Shown here piece by piece: positions 26,383 to 35,248 of a stretch of 64,000 bases of DNA. The translations under genes were made by a program, and so were the position numbers. A model generated the notes under the pieces. It worked only from the letters and a program-made list of their open reading frames with translations. It did not search any database and was not told the DNA's origin. Every line of letters starts with the position of its first letter. Position 1 is the first letter of the stretch. Location of the stretch: assembly GCA_028289585.1 (NCBI GenBank), contig JANQPI010000042.1, positions 186,001 to 250,000 on the forward strand. The letters run 5' to 3'. Source of the DNA: Candidatus Zixiibacteriota bacterium (GTDB lineage Bacteria > Zixibacteria > MSB-5A5 > GN15 > FEB-12).

Positions 26383-27441
26383 TCAGACTCGGGATAGCGT
26401 GAACGTCGCCCGAATCCTCCCGGTCTGGAGACGGCGATAATTGAAGAGTTTTTTGTCCACGTATTGCACTAGAAACGGATAATCCTCCAGGGAGTCAACC
26501 AGCCCAAGCTGACGCATCACTTCGACAATGACCGGGCCAAGCGCGCGCTCGTTTCCATCGTGAATTTTGACCGCGATACCGATCCCGGGATCGGCCAGAC
26601 CAATACCCTCAATCGCCTCAGCCCCGATCTTGTTGATGATATTGTTCGGCCACGATCGGGCGAGATCATAATCGATTCGCTTCTCCCCCGAGACCATGAT
26701 CGGGAACTCCCAGATCGCATTCCGTAAACGGGTCATAGCGTCTCGCCGTGCCTCACTGTCGGCTTGTCCCGTGGCGAACCGCATGAAGCCAATCGCGAGA
26801 TTAACAAGGGGCATTGAGTAGTTGGGCGCGCTGCACCCATCGGTGCCCCGGGGCATCGACGCTTCATCAAACTGACACCCGTGCGCAAGTTCCGCACGGA
26901 TACGGGTCTGCACCTCGGATTCGGGATCGAGATACGAGTCGGTCGACTCACCAAGCAGCTTGGCAAGAGCCAAGAAGCCCGCGTGCTTTCCTGAACAGTT
27001 ATGGCGGGTTGGATCCTGATCTTCGCCTTGGTGTGGGAACTGGCGATTGAGACGCATCTCAAGCGGCCAATGCGAGCCACAGAGGAGGGCTTCGGCTGGG
27101 TTCTCCGCTTTGGCCAAAATTGACTTGGCCGTTGCCTGATGTCGATCAGAACCGTTGTGCGAGGCACAGGTGAGCGCCAATTCTTCGTTCGTCAGACCAT
27201 ACCGCTCGATCCCCCCAGCCAGAACCAGTGGCATCGCCTGAAATGGTTTAATCGAAGACCGCGTGAAGAAGAATTCGTGAGGATTGCCCAGAGCGTGAGT
27301 CAGATTGCCGTGACGATCAACGACTGCAACACTGGCGTAGTGAATCGCCTCGATTTCATCACCACGCCAGATTTCGACAGCTCGCTCAGCAGGAGATGCC
27401 ATGGCATCAGCCGGGCGTTGAGTTGAGAGAGGATTGGCCAT
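26383..27441 (-). CDS. L-asparaginase, Rhizobium etli (class 3, PF06089) type
   Basis: A 352-residue enzyme matching the R. etli-type asparaginase family and unrelated to the E. coli type. Recognisable elements are FTRSSIKPFQA with the catalytic S-x-x-K pair, CASHNGS, and NCSGKHAG and GTDGCSAP, which supply the Cys and Lys residues of the zinc site in the R. etli enzyme. It would hydrolyse asparagine to aspartate and ammonia in the cytoplasm. It lies 33 bases after a gene for a small secreted protein and about 130 bases before tnaA, all on the minus strand. Length and motifs are complete. Confidence 0.88.
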   Translation of the reverse strand: MANPLSTQRPADAMASPAERAVEIWRGDEIEAIHYASVAVVDRHGNLTHALGNPHEFFFTRSSIKPFQAMPLVLAGGIERYGLTNEELALTCASHNGSDRHQATAKSILAKAENPAEALLCGSHWPLEMRLNRQFPHQGEDQDPTRHNCSGKHAGFLALAKLLGESTDSYLDPESEVQTRIRAELAHGCQFDEASMPRGTDGCSAPNYSMPLVNLAIGFMRFATGQADSEARRDAMTRLRNAIWEFPIMVSGEKRIDYDLARSWPNNIINKIGAEAIEGIGLADPGIGIAVKIHDGNERALGPVIVEVMRQLGLVDSLEDYPFLVQYVDKKLFNYRRLQTGRIRATFTLSRV

Positions 27442-27473
27442 GGCGAAAAGCTAGCCGCCCCGCAGTCGCGCCG

Positions 27474-28160
27474 CTAGTTGTTTTTGGGAAGATCGCGGAG
27501 CCCACCGGTGGTTACCCGCAGGAGCGGTTGCGGCGGGTTTCGGCTCGACCGTTGCCAGCATCGTTCCGGTGGCCCATAGTGCGACGGGAACCCTCGACGC
27601 GGGGCGGGAAAGTTCGGGTCGATGGTCATCTGTACTTCACCGGTCATGACCAGCAAGCTACCGTCGGCTGACGCGATCGTATTGTCGGTGCAGCTTCGCC
27701 ACCACAGCACAATCGGTTGCTCGCCAGCGGCATCGACCGACCGCTTGACAACCAGCTTTGCGAGCAACGTTGAATCAGCAACCTGGACACACTCCGGGCG
27801 CGTCGTATCCGGTCGACTCTTGTAAAGTCCGGTTATTTGTATCAGCGACGGCGGCTCGCCTGGTTCCGATGCTAAACGTCGAACGTCGAAGAAGTCCCAT
27901 CCACACTCCGTATGCAGCTCTCCCGGCAGGACCGTATCGACGATGAGTTGTCGATTGGTTGACGCTACGACGAATTGCCAGGCACCGATTTCCGCCGTAT
28001 CCGACTTCAGATAGAGATCAAGCGTGTCCACCCGTTCACCGGACGGGACAAGTCGCGACTCGACAACCAATTCCAACGGACCGACCGCAAGCGCAGGAAA
28101 TGCAACCGACAACAAAAGGGCGGCCTGTCTGCCGACAAGCCGCCACCACTTAACGGGCAA
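27474..28160 (-). CDS. Secreted protein of unknown function
   Basis: A 228-residue protein with an N-terminal signal peptide (hydrophobic stretch about 10-25), a beta-rich mature part with five cysteines, and a basic, proline-rich tail. The phrases PLELVVESRLV and TAEIGAWQFVVAST resemble cohesin-like beta sandwiches, but this is weak. It starts 8 bases after the stop of the neighbouring secreted protein gene (28169-28780), so the two form an operon from the promoter at 28853-28881. No enzyme motif is visible. Confidence 0.7.
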   Translation of the reverse strand: MPVKWWRLVGRQAALLLSVAFPALAVGPLELVVESRLVPSGERVDTLDLYLKSDTAEIGAWQFVVASTNRQLIVDTVLPGELHTECGWDFFDVRRLASEPGEPPSLIQITGLYKSRPDTTRPECVQVADSTLLAKLVVKRSVDAAGEQPIVLWWRSCTDNTIASADGSLLVMTGEVQMTIDPNFPAPRRGFPSHYGPPERCWQRSSRNPPQPLLRVTTGGLRDLPKNN

Positions 28161-28168
28161 GGTGACGA

Positions 28169-28780
28169 TTACTCCACGACCGTAAACGTGTACGGACCAC
28201 TCCAGCCGGGGAAACCGACTTCGGGATTCGGACCATCGGGATCAGAGTCGCTCGGGAATTTAGACACCTGCCACTTGCCACCGGGCGGGAAGAATGCGGA
28301 GTCGAGAACGATCGTCCCAGGCTCGTCGAACTGGAGCATGACCGCGAGCTTCTTTTCCCAATCGTGAGGTTTCCACCGCTCGTTGACCACGAGTCCGGCG
28401 AAGCCAAACTGCTCAGGTAGGTTCTCATCCCAATCATAGAGGGCCGGCCAGAAGCCGAAATCCCAGACCGATTTGTTCTCCCACCCGTTAAAGCCCAGAA
28501 TCTCGCCCTTTTCCGAGACGGCATTGGGGAGTTCAGGATCAGCAACATGCTTCACCGCAGCAATGTCTTCCGACGTGAGAATGAAACCTGTGACAAAACC
28601 TGCCCAGGTATCGTCATTCTTATAGTAGAAGTCGAAACTTACCGGTTCGCCAGCCTTGATCGTCGTTGAATCGACTGCTCCCGGGCCGGAAATCTTGAGC
28701 ATCACTTCCTGAGCCAGGGTGCTGGATGCCAGCATCAGCACCAGCCCTAACGTGGATAGTGACCGCCACATCATCTTCAT
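28169..28780 (-). CDS. Secreted protein of unknown function, first gene of a two-gene unit
   Basis: About 203 residues with a clear signal peptide (MKMMWRSLSTLGLVLMLAS, cleavage near TLAQ). The mature protein is acidic, beta-rich and contains many tryptophans and aromatic residues (NGWENKSVWDFGFWPALYDW), suggesting a carbohydrate- or ligand-binding beta sandwich. ATG 28780 has AGGAG 7 bases upstream and is preferred over the upstream in-frame codons at 28807 and 28795. It has its own promoter at 28853-28881, divergent from sdh. Family not recognised. Confidence 0.75.
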   Translation of the reverse strand: MKMMWRSLSTLGLVLMLASSTLAQEVMLKISGPGAVDSTTIKAGEPVSFDFYYKNDDTWAGFVTGFILTSEDIAAVKHVADPELPNAVSEKGEILGFNGWENKSVWDFGFWPALYDWDENLPEQFGFAGLVVNERWKPHDWEKKLAVMLQFDEPGTIVLDSAFFPPGGKWQVSKFPSDSDPDGPNPEVGFPGWSGPYTFTVVE

Positions 28781-28852
28781 AGGTCGCTCCTTCATTTCGT
28801 TACCCAATGTCGAATCTCCCGGCGGTTATACCCGGAGGTTCCGGTTCGGCCG

Positions 28853-28881
28853 AGAATACGCAGGTGGAATCAAACGGTCAA
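28853..28881 (-). promoter_or_regulatory. Promoter of the secreted-protein operon
   Basis: On the minus strand TTGACC (28881-28876) and TATTCT (28858-28853) are separated by 17 bases. The predicted leader to ATG 28780 is about 66 bases. Confidence 0.55.
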
Positions 28882-28979
28882 GCGTCGCGTCAGACTCCCC
28901 GCTGGCGGACCGCCGCTAACCTTTTCGTGGGGAGCGAGTTACCAGAGGTTATCAGGAACCGCAGCCAACCTGATTTCGT

Positions 28980-29008
28980 TTGATTCTTCATACCGCGCCG
29001 TCTACACT
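28980..29008 (+). promoter_or_regulatory. Promoter of sdhCAB
   Basis: TTGATT (28980-28985) and TACACT (29003-29008) are separated by 17 bases, placing the transcript start about 20 bases before the sdhC ATG, which has AAGGAG six bases upstream. Confidence 0.55.
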
Positions 29009-29035
29009 ATTTGGCAAATCGCACAAGGAGAGTCT

Positions 29036-29740
29036 ATGTCGACGATGGTCGCCACCAAACCCCCGTCCCTCCCCGCGCGAGTTGTCACCCGCTCGATCGG
29101 TAAGAAATTCCTGATGGCCCTTACCGGAGTCATTTCGTTCGGCTTCATTCTCGGACACATGGCCGGGAACCTGCTCATCTTCGTAGGTCCTGATGCCATC
29201 AACGAATACGGACAGAAGCTCGTTGATCTTGGTCCGGCTTTGTGGGTCATCCGAGCGGCCCTCCTGATTTCGTTTGTCGCACATATCTGGTTAGGCATTC
29301 AGTTAAACGCTGAAAACTCCGCCGCTCGTCCGATTAACTACCGAAAGAAGGCCTATGCCAAGGCGAGCTGGGTGTCTCGGACCATGATCTGGTCAGGACT
29401 CGTTGTTCTTGCCTTCGTCGCCTATCACCTCGCCCACTTCACGTTCCACGCCATCGACCCGGCGTATGCCGGGATGTACGATGCTCAGGGTCGGAAAGAT
29501 ATCTACACAATGCTGCTGACCGGATTCGCCAATCCAATCGTGTCAGTTTTCTATATCATTGCGGTCGGCCTCCTGGCCGGTCACCTCAGTCACGGCGTGG
29601 CGAGCATGTTTCAATCACTCGGCCTCACGACTCTCCGCATGCGGACACTCTTCGATCGTGCCGCCCTGCTTTTCGCAGTGATCGTCTTTCTTGGATTCGG
29701 CTCTATTCCGGTTGCGGTTCTCACCGGCCTGGTCAAGTAA
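29036..29740 (+). CDS. sdhC: Succinate dehydrogenase cytochrome b subunit (fused, five-helix type)
   Basis: A 234-residue membrane protein with five helices, the fused form found in Bacteroidota, Campylobacterota and Deltaproteobacteria. Candidate haem b ligands are the histidines in GHMAGN, AHIWLG, YHLAH and GHLSHG, giving a di-haem anchor. It anchors SdhA and SdhB and exchanges electrons with quinone. The Shine-Dalgarno AAGGAG lies 6 bases before the ATG. It is first in sdhCAB, followed by sdhA after 13 bases. With a di-haem anchor, succinate oxidation by menaquinone would be expected to need the proton gradient; that is family knowledge, not seen here. Confidence 0.93.
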   Translation: MSTMVATKPPSLPARVVTRSIGKKFLMALTGVISFGFILGHMAGNLLIFVGPDAINEYGQKLVDLGPALWVIRAALLISFVAHIWLGIQLNAENSAARPINYRKKAYAKASWVSRTMIWSGLVVLAFVAYHLAHFTFHAIDPAYAGMYDAQGRKDIYTMLLTGFANPIVSVFYIIAVGLLAGHLSHGVASMFQSLGLTTLRMRTLFDRAALLFAVIVFLGFGSIPVAVLTGLVK

Positions 29741-29753
29741 GAGGTGTTAGAAT

Positions 29754-31718
29754 ATGTCAATCACCGTTGAACCACGCACTGCCCCGCGGTCGACTCCGGG
29801 CACCGGAGTCCCGGATGACAAGATTCCGTCGGGTCCACTCGAACAGCGCTGGGAAAAGCACAAAGGTCAAATGAAGCTGGTCGCTCCGGCGAATCGACGA
29901 CGCTATTCGCTAATCGTCGTGGGATCCGGTCTGGCTGGAGCCTCAGCAGCCGCCTCACTTGCAGAAATGGGTTATGGTGTGCGGTGCTTCTGCTATCAGG
30001 ACTCGGCACGCCGCGCTCACTCGATCGCCGCACAGGGCGGGATCAACGCTGCCAAAAATTACCAGAACGATGGTGACTCGGTCTATCGACTCTTCTATGA
30101 CACGATCAAGGGTGGGGACTTCCGTTCACGTGAAGCGAATGTCTACCGGCTCGCCGAAGTCTCAACAGCCATCATCGATCAATGTGTGGCTCAAGGTGTT
30201 CCGTTCGCCCGAGAATACGGAGGGCATCTCTCCAATCGCTCGTTTGGAGGAGCGCAGGTCTCGCGAACATTCTACGCGCGGGGACAGACTGGTCAGCAAT
30301 TGCTGCTGGGAGCATACTCGGCGCTGGCCCGTCAAATCGGCCTCGGGAATGTCGACATGCACCCGCGCACCGAGATGCTTGACCTGGTCGTTGTCGACGG
30401 ACACGCCAAGGGCATCATCACCCGCGATCTCGTAACCGGCAAAGTAGAGCGCTGGGCCGGGGATGCGGTCATCCTCGCGACCGGCGGATACGGCAATACG
30501 TTCTATCTTTCCACGAACGCCAAAGGCTGCAACGTGACCGCCGCTTATCGGGCGTACAAACGCGGCGCCTTGTTCGCCAATCCGTGTTTCACGCAGATCC
30601 ATCCGACCTGTATTCCAGTTTCCGGCGACTACCAGTCGAAGCTCACCCTCATGTCAGAATCCCTGCGTAATGACGGGCGCATCTGGGTGCCCAAAAAGCA
30701 TGGTGATACCCGGCCGGCTCATCAAATTCCCGAAGACGAACGCGACTACTATCTGGAGCGCAAATATCCGAGTTTCGGTAACCTGGCCCCTCGTGACATC
30801 GCCTCTCGTTCGGCCAAGGAAGTTTGTGATGAAGGTCGCGGTGTGGGGCCGGGCGGCTTGGGTGTTTACTTGGATTTTGCCGACTCCATCAATCGGCTCG
30901 GCGAGAAAACGATCGCCGATCGCTATGGTAACCTCTTCCAGATGTACGAGCGAATCACTGGCGAGGACCCGTACCGGCAGCCGATGCGCATCTTCCCTGC
31001 TGTTCACTACACGATGGGCGGTCTCTGGGTCGACTACAACCTGATGTCGAACATCCCGGGCCTGCATGTCCTCGGTGAGGCCAACTTCTCTGACCATGGT
31101 GCGAATCGCCTGGGGGCTTCGGCGCTCATGCAAGGACTGGCCGATGGCTATTTTGTAATCCCCTACACGATCGGCGACTATCTCGCCCGCGAAGGAAAAT
31201 CGGAGGTAACTACCGATCACGACGCCTTCCGCGAAGTCGAATCGCAGACCACCGAACGCGTTGACAAACTGCTGTCGGTCAATGGTCGCCGCTCGGTCGA
31301 TGATTTCCATCGCGAGCTCGGCAAAGTCATGTGGGATTACTGCGGCATGGGGAGAACCCGGGAGGGACTAACAAAAGCACTCGAGCGAATTCCTGAACTT
31401 CGCGACGATTTTTGGAATGATGTCCGCGTGCTGGGGGCTAATGAGGAATACAACACCTCGCTTGAAAAAGCCGGCCGTGTCGCCGACTTCCTGGAGTTCG
31501 GCGAGTTGATGTGTCGTGATGCGCTCGAACGCGAAGAATCATGTGGTGGTCACTTCCGTGAGGAATACCAGACCGAAGAAGGCGAAGCGATGCGCAACGA
31601 CAAAGACTTCACACACGTTGCCGCCTGGCGCTTTCAGGGAGACGGTATCATTCCCACTCGAGAAGTTGAACAGCTTCATTTTGAATTCGTAGAACTCGCG
31701 ACCCGGAGTTACAAGTAA
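29754..31718 (+). CDS. sdhA: Succinate dehydrogenase/fumarate reductase flavoprotein subunit
   Basis: The 654-residue FAD subunit. The dinucleotide-binding motif [12 protein letters not shown] is near residue 58, and the flavin-attachment region [15 protein letters not shown] near residue 90 includes the histidine for covalent FAD. Substrate-site elements such as [14 protein letters not shown] and [12 protein letters not shown] are present. It oxidises succinate to fumarate on the cytoplasmic side. The length and the somewhat longer N-terminus (about 55 residues before the Rossmann motif) fit the Bacteroidota-type enzyme. Its stop overlaps the sdhB start as TAATG. Confidence 0.95.
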   Translation: MSITVEPRTAPRSTPGTGVPDDKIPSGPLEQRWEKHKGQMKLVAPANRRRYSLIVVGSGLAGASAAASLAEMGYGVRCFCYQDSARRAHSIAAQGGINAAKNYQNDGDSVYRLFYDTIKGGDFRSREANVYRLAEVSTAIIDQCVAQGVPFAREYGGHLSNRSFGGAQVSRTFYARGQTGQQLLLGAYSALARQIGLGNVDMHPRTEMLDLVVVDGHAKGIITRDLVTGKVERWAGDAVILATGGYGNTFYLSTNAKGCNVTAAYRAYKRGALFANPCFTQIHPTCIPVSGDYQSKLTLMSESLRNDGRIWVPKKHGDTRPAHQIPEDERDYYLERKYPSFGNLAPRDIASRSAKEVCDEGRGVGPGGLGVYLDFADSINRLGEKTIADRYGNLFQMYERITGEDPYRQPMRIFPAVHYTMGGLWVDYNLMSNIPGLHVLGEANFSDHGANRLGASALMQGLADGYFVIPYTIGDYLAREGKSEVTTDHDAFREVESQTTERVDKLLSVNGRRSVDDFHRELGKVMWDYCGMGRTREGLTKALERIPELRDDFWNDVRVLGANEEYNTSLEKAGRVADFLEFGELMCRDALEREESCGGHFREEYQTEEGEAMRNDKDFTHVAAWRFQGDGIIPTREVEQLHFEFVELATRSYK

Positions 31719-32464
31719 TGCATCTGACCTTACACGTGTGGAGACAGAAGAACGGGGATGACTCGGGAGGATTCGTTACCTACGACGCTCCCGATGTCTC
31801 TGAGCACATGTCGTTTCTCGAGATGCTCGACGTCGTCAATGAGCAACTGATTACCGACGGAATCGACCCGATCGCCTTCGATCATGACTGCCGGGAAGGA
31901 ATCTGCGGAACCTGTTCCATGGTCATCAACGGATCGCCACACGGACCGGAGCGTGCCACCACGACCTGTCAGCTCCATATGCGGCATTTCAAAGACGGTG
32001 ACGAGATCTGGATCGAACCATGGCGCGCTAAAGCCTTCCCGGTTATCAAAGACCTGGTTGTCGACCGCTCCTCGTTTGATCGGGTTGTCCAGGCAGGTGG
32101 CTTTGTTTCGGTAAACACCGGTGGTGCCCCCGATGCCAACGCCCTGCCGATCCCGAAAGCAGCCGCCGACGAAGCGATGGATGCGGCCGCCTGCATCGGC
32201 TGCGGTGCCTGCGTCGCAGCATGTAAGAATGCATCGGCGATGTTGTTTGTGGCGGCCAAGGTTTCCCACCTCGCCTCCCTGCCTCAGGGTCAGGTCGAAC
32301 GGGAACAGCGAGTCTGGCGTATGGTCGTGCAGATGGACGAAGAGAAGTTCGGCGCCTGCACGAATCAATTCGAGTGCGAGGCCGCCTGCCCGAAAGAGAT
32401 TTCGGTCTCCCATATCGCCAAGATGAATCGCGAGTTTGGACGTTCAGTACGCCGGGTAGGCTAG
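31718..32464 (+). CDS. sdhB: Succinate dehydrogenase iron-sulfur subunit
   Basis: A 248-residue protein with all three cluster motifs. The [2Fe-2S] site is in [11 protein letters not shown] plus a downstream cysteine in TTTCQLH, the [4Fe-4S] site in [15 protein letters not shown], and the [3Fe-4S] site in [15 protein letters not shown]. It passes electrons from FAD to the haem anchor. It overlaps sdhA by one base and is the last gene before a strong terminator at 32491-32518. Confidence 0.95.
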   Translation: MHLTLHVWRQKNGDDSGGFVTYDAPDVSEHMSFLEMLDVVNEQLITDGIDPIAFDHDCREGICGTCSMVINGSPHGPERATTTCQLHMRHFKDGDEIWIEPWRAKAFPVIKDLVVDRSSFDRVVQAGGFVSVNTGGAPDANALPIPKAAADEAMDAAACIGCGACVAACKNASAMLFVAAKVSHLASLPQGQVEREQRVWRMVVQMDEEKFGACTNQFECEAACPKEISVSHIAKMNREFGRSVRRVG

Positions 32465-32490
32465 CCCCACCAGCTGACAGAACAAAGGAA

Positions 32491-32518
32491 AGCGCCGGTA
32501 GTTCTACCGGCGCTTTTT
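32491..32518 (+). terminator. Rho-independent terminator of sdhCAB
   Basis: A perfect 10-bp stem (32491-32500 with 32505-32514, AGCGCCGGTA/TACCGGCGCT) with loop GTTC is followed by a run of T to 32518. Confidence 0.9.
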
Positions 32519-32560
32519 CGTTCCATCGTTTCCGTGCGACCGCACGTGCAGCGGCTACCG

Positions 32561-32734
32561 TCACGTCCCACCACCACGGAACAGCACGGCCGCGATGATC
32601 CCAAGCGGCAACCAGAGAGCAAGGTTATTTGTCGCCACACCCATGGCAACGCCCAGCGCTACACTTATAGTCGCCAACCACAGTCCTCGTCGTCGTGGTC
32701 GAGTACAATTCGGTCCCGATGTCTGACTCGTCAT
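32561..32734 (-). CDS. 57-residue membrane protein with glycine-zipper-like helix
   Basis: This short frame encodes a polar, arginine-rich N-terminus (TRPRRRG) followed by two hydrophobic stretches (LWLATISVALGVAMGVA and ALWLPLGIIAAVLF) and a glycine tail. Small-residue spacing in the first helix resembles the widespread short glycine-rich membrane proteins annotated only as hypothetical. AGGAG lies about 9 bases before the ATG. Codon use looks coding, with G/C in third positions. It sits alone between the sdh terminator and threonine aldolase. Function unknown. Confidence 0.55.
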   Translation of the reverse strand: MTSQTSGPNCTRPRRRGLWLATISVALGVAMGVATNNLALWLPLGIIAAVLFRGGGT

Positions 32735-33010
32735 TGCTCATCTCTCCTCTCACGGAAAGAACAGCGGCGAACGTCGATTAGTTCTCAGACGTATGGTAAT
32801 CACGTACAGCCGAAACTGATGACTATTCCCACAGCCAAGTCGATGCCGGTGAGACGACTACCAAGGTGGGTGACGCAACACTGACTGAACCATAGTAACA
32901 CCTTCGGGAATTGCGACTATCGTTACCGCCTCTATGTCATTCCCAGGCAAACCGTTGCCCCAAACGAGCGATTGCTCGGTTCTTTTTAGGAAGGGAAAGC
33001 TTTCGGGTGG
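32735..33010. other. Intergenic region downstream of threonine aldolase
   Basis: About 276 bases in which no plausible gene was found on either strand. A short hairpin CGAGC-GATT-GCTCG (32965-32978) precedes TTCTTTTT on the plus strand; on the minus strand the same stem is followed only by TTT, so it is at best a weak terminator for threonine aldolase. Confidence 0.3.
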
Positions 33011-34045
33011 CTATGCGGCTCGTGACAAAACGGTAGCGATCCGCTTGAGTGCCTCCTCGCAGTCGGCAGCCGACAGATCAAGATGAGTGACAAGCCGGAT
33101 TTTGTCAGTACCAAACGGAACAACGAGAACTCCGGCTTCGGCGAGACGAGCAACAACTTCAGTTGGTGATCGTTGGCCCACACGAACAATGACGATGTTT
33201 GTCTCCACAGTGGTGGGGTCGAGCTCGAACCACGAAAGGTTGGACAGCCCGTTAGCGAGTCGACGGGCGTTCTCGTGATCCTGCTGAAGCCGGGAGAGAT
33301 TGTGTTCCAGCGCGTACTCAACAGCGGCGGCGAGGAGTCCTGCCTGACGCAGACCGCCACCGAACAGCTTGCGTTCGCGGCGCGCAGTATCGATGAATGA
33401 TCGCGAGGCTAGAATCGCCGAGCCTACCGGTGCCCCCAGACCTTTGCTGAAGCAGACAGACGCGGAGTCAAACGGGGCGATAAGCTCAGCCAACGGCACG
33501 CCCGAAGCGGCGTGGGCATTCCAGATGCGCGCACCATCGAGATGATAGCGCAAGCCCAGCTCATGGCACGTGTGACCGAGTCGTATCACCTCGCTGTGCG
33601 GCAGAACCGCTCCGCCATGGCGATTGTGGGTATTCTCCACAGTCACGAGCGTCGTTTGGACCGAATGCAATGACTTGGGACGAAGGTTGGCCGTCACCAT
33701 TTCAGGTGTCAGCATCCCCCGTTCTGTTGTCAACAGATTCACCATCACACCCGCATGCTGCACCGGTCCCCCCACCTCGTAGTTGACGACATGACATTCT
33801 CGGTCACACAGCATCTCCTCCCCCGGCTGAGTATGGACCTTGATGCAGATCTGGTTGCCCATCGTTCCCGAGGGCACAAAGAGCGCAGCCTCGACACCAA
33901 AGAGATTAGCGAGTCGCTCTTCCAACCGGTTGACGGTAGGATCATCCGAGAAGACGTCGTCCCCAACCTCAGCTTGCGCAATCGCCTGACGCATACCGGG
34001 CGACGGTCGGGTGACGGTGTCCGATCGGAAATCTAAAGTCTTCAT
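33011..34045 (-). CDS. ltaE: Low-specificity L-threonine aldolase
   Basis: A PLP-dependent enzyme of about 344 residues that cleaves threonine (or allo-threonine) to glycine and acetaldehyde. It begins with the family hallmark [18 protein letters not shown]. The PLP lysine is in [14 protein letters not shown] and the preceding DGARIWNA holds the PLP-binding aspartate. The frame is open upstream to 34087, but the family N-terminus sets the ATG at 34045. There is no Shine-Dalgarno; a candidate -10 element ends 7 bases before the ATG, so the mRNA may be leaderless. Confidence 0.92.
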   Translation of the reverse strand: MKTLDFRSDTVTRPSPGMRQAIAQAEVGDDVFSDDPTVNRLEERLANLFGVEAALFVPSGTMGNQICIKVHTQPGEEMLCDRECHVVNYEVGGPVQHAGVMVNLLTTERGMLTPEMVTANLRPKSLHSVQTTLVTVENTHNRHGGAVLPHSEVIRLGHTCHELGLRYHLDGARIWNAHAASGVPLAELIAPFDSASVCFSKGLGAPVGSAILASRSFIDTARRERKLFGGGLRQAGLLAAAVEYALEHNLSRLQQDHENARRLANGLSNLSWFELDPTTVETNIVIVRVGQRSPTEVVARLAEAGVLVVPFGTDKIRLVTHLDLSAADCEEALKRIATVLSRAA

Positions 34046-34052
34046 GCCGAGC

Positions 34053-34080
34053 AATATAGGTGGAATTGCCGCGGCAGCAA
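34053..34080 (-). promoter_or_regulatory. Candidate promoter of ltaE giving a leaderless transcript
   Basis: On the minus strand TTGCTG (34080-34075) and TATATT (34058-34053) are 16 bases apart. Transcription would start about at the ATG at 34045, which has no ribosome-binding site. Confidence 0.4.
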
Positions 34081-34099
34081 TCCGCATGGCTAACGCGCC

Positions 34100-34236
34100 G
34101 CCGCCCGACCGGGGTTGATTCCAATCGGGCGGCTGACCAGTATGGCGCGCGGCTTGTGCCGCTGGTGGCGCCTGACGGCGCTCCTATCAAAGGGATCGGC
34201 TGACCCCGACGCCATCCCGTTCCGGGAGCGTTTTTT
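34100..34236 (+). ncRNA. Candidate structured small RNA ending in a terminator
   Basis: On the plus strand three stems follow one another in 137 bases. The first is a perfect 9-bp stem (34100-34108/34125-34133). The second is a 10-bp stem with a TTGT loop and a 5-base bulge (34144-34153/34158-34162 plus 34168-34172). The third is a closing stem (34179-34184/34225-34230) around GGGAT/ATCCC (34192-34196/34214-34218), followed at once by T6 (34231-34236). CGGCTGACC occurs twice (after stem 1 and inside stem 3). No reading frame was found, and it does not match 4.5S, 6S, tmRNA or RNase P signatures. It lies in the gap between ltaE and the cold-shock gene, both on the other strand. No clear promoter was seen. 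Confidence 0.4.
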
Positions 34237-34265
34237 GTCCGAAGAATGCACAGTGGCGGGCAGAT

Positions 34266-34294
34266 AAAAAGAAAGCCACCCGAAAGGGGCGGCT
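34266..34294 (-). terminator. Rho-independent terminator of the cold-shock gene
   Basis: On the minus strand AGCCGCCC and GGGTGGCT (34294-34287 and 34281-34274) form an 8-pair stem with one G-T, followed by TTTCTTTTT. Confidence 0.85.
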
Positions 34295-34320
34295 GTCATC
34301 AGTCACAGTCGGTTACCGGT

Positions 34321-34524
34321 TTAAGAAACCGGCCGCACCGAGCGGGCTTCGGAGCGAGGTTCCCCCGGCGCCACTTCGACCGTTACCTGCTGTCCCGGCC
34401 TCAATGTCTTGAAGCCCTCCATTTCGATTCTCGAATGGTGAACGTACAGGTCATCGGCGTTGTCGACGCTGATAATTCCCCAGCCACGGTGCTCATTGAA
34501 GTACTTCACGGTGCCCTTGGTCAT
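34321..34524 (-). CDS. csp: Cold-shock domain protein
   Basis: A 67-residue single cold-shock domain protein of normal size, starting MTKGTVKYFNEHRGWG. The RNP1-like element is RGWGIIS and the RNP2-like element DLYVHHS. Such proteins bind single-stranded RNA or DNA and act as RNA chaperones. GGAGG lies 8 bases before the ATG and a strong terminator lies downstream, so it is monocistronic. The leader upstream (34525-34618) is short and has no obvious long cold-shock-type structure. Confidence 0.93.
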   Translation of the reverse strand: MTKGTVKYFNEHRGWGIISVDNADDLYVHHSRIEMEGFKTLRPGQQVTVEVAPGEPRSEARSVRPVS

Positions 34525-34618
34525 CTACCAACCTCCCTCGCGATTGGATTAAGGGTATGGTGACCTCATGTCACTCCACCGGTTATACGCACCACCCCCA
34601 ACGAAGCGCTGAGAAAAG

Positions 34619-35248
34619 TTAACCGAATGTTACGATTTTCAGGACGATTGTCATGACGAGTCCGCTCACAATCGGTACCGAGATATTGTCGTCAATGTCG
34701 AACGACAGAGCTTCGACAACAGTGGCCGTTACCGCACCCAGAACCCCTACGGAAAGGGGTAGATCAGGGGTAAACCAGGCAACGAGCAGGGTCCCGGCGA
34801 GACATCCCAGCGACCCCTCTACCGATTTTCGCCCAATCTTGAAGCCACCCAGTGTCCGGCCGATAATCGCGGCAAAGGTGTCGCCGACAATAATAAACGC
34901 GAGGGCAGCGACCGCTATCGGCTTATCGAAAAACGCCACCATCGCGCATGTCGACAGCAGAATATAGAATGCTCCGGTAAAATCTCCCGTACTCTCGTGA
35001 CGTCGAATCATTCCCCCAAAGATCGGACGAAAGATCGATCGCCAGATACGCCAGTCTCCGAGGCGCGCTAAATCGACCATCGTCACGACCAACCAAGCCG
35101 GAATCATGATCGCCAGCATCTGGCCTTTGGAGAGATCGAGCAGATAGTAACTCGCCGGAATGAGCAGCGAGCCCATGTGCACAAGCTTTCGGAGAAGCTC
35201 CTGGAAAAGGGGAATCTCGTCCGATTTCACCGTGGGAGAAGACGTCAT
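34619..35248 (-). CDS. CTP-dependent lipid-alcohol kinase-like membrane protein (dolichol/phytol/diacylglycerol kinase family)
   Basis: A 209-residue membrane protein with about six hydrophobic helices. The family motif VGDTFAAIIGRTLGGFKI followed by GRKSVEGSLGC (about residues 122-150) resembles Dgk1, Sec59 and VTE5-type kinases related to CDP-diglyceride synthase, and the helix VVEALSFDIDDNISVPI near the C-terminus also fits. It would phosphorylate a polyprenol, phytol or diacylglycerol with CTP. The ATG directly abuts the stop of the upstream parvulin gene. The substrate is undetermined. Confidence 0.75.
   Translation of the reverse strand: MTSSPTVKSDEIPLFQELLRKLVHMGSLLIPASYYLLDLSKGQMLAIMIPAWLVVTMVDLARLGDWRIWRSIFRPIFGGMIRRHESTGDFTGAFYILLSTCAMVAFFDKPIAVAALAFIIVGDTFAAIIGRTLGGFKIGRKSVEGSLGCLAGTLLVAWFTPDLPLSVGVLGAVTATVVEALSFDIDDNISVPIVSGLVMTIVLKIVTFG

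Noticed and set aside
30654-32413. Long open frames on the minus strand across sdhA and sdhB
   Set aside because: They are antisense shadows of well-conserved genes, have no ribosome-binding site and encode no recognisable domain.
32534-32884. A plus-strand frame of 116 codons after sdhB
   Set aside because: Low-complexity Ser/Thr/Arg translation, no ribosome-binding site, and it overlaps a better small gene on the other strand.
32960-32991. A terminator for threonine aldolase
   Set aside because: The stem has only five pairs and the T-run is on the wrong strand for that gene.
34100-34140. A tRNA-like T-arm (GGGGTTGATTCC) near ltaE
   Set aside because: The GTTCRA core is absent and no acceptor, D or anticodon arm can be formed around it.
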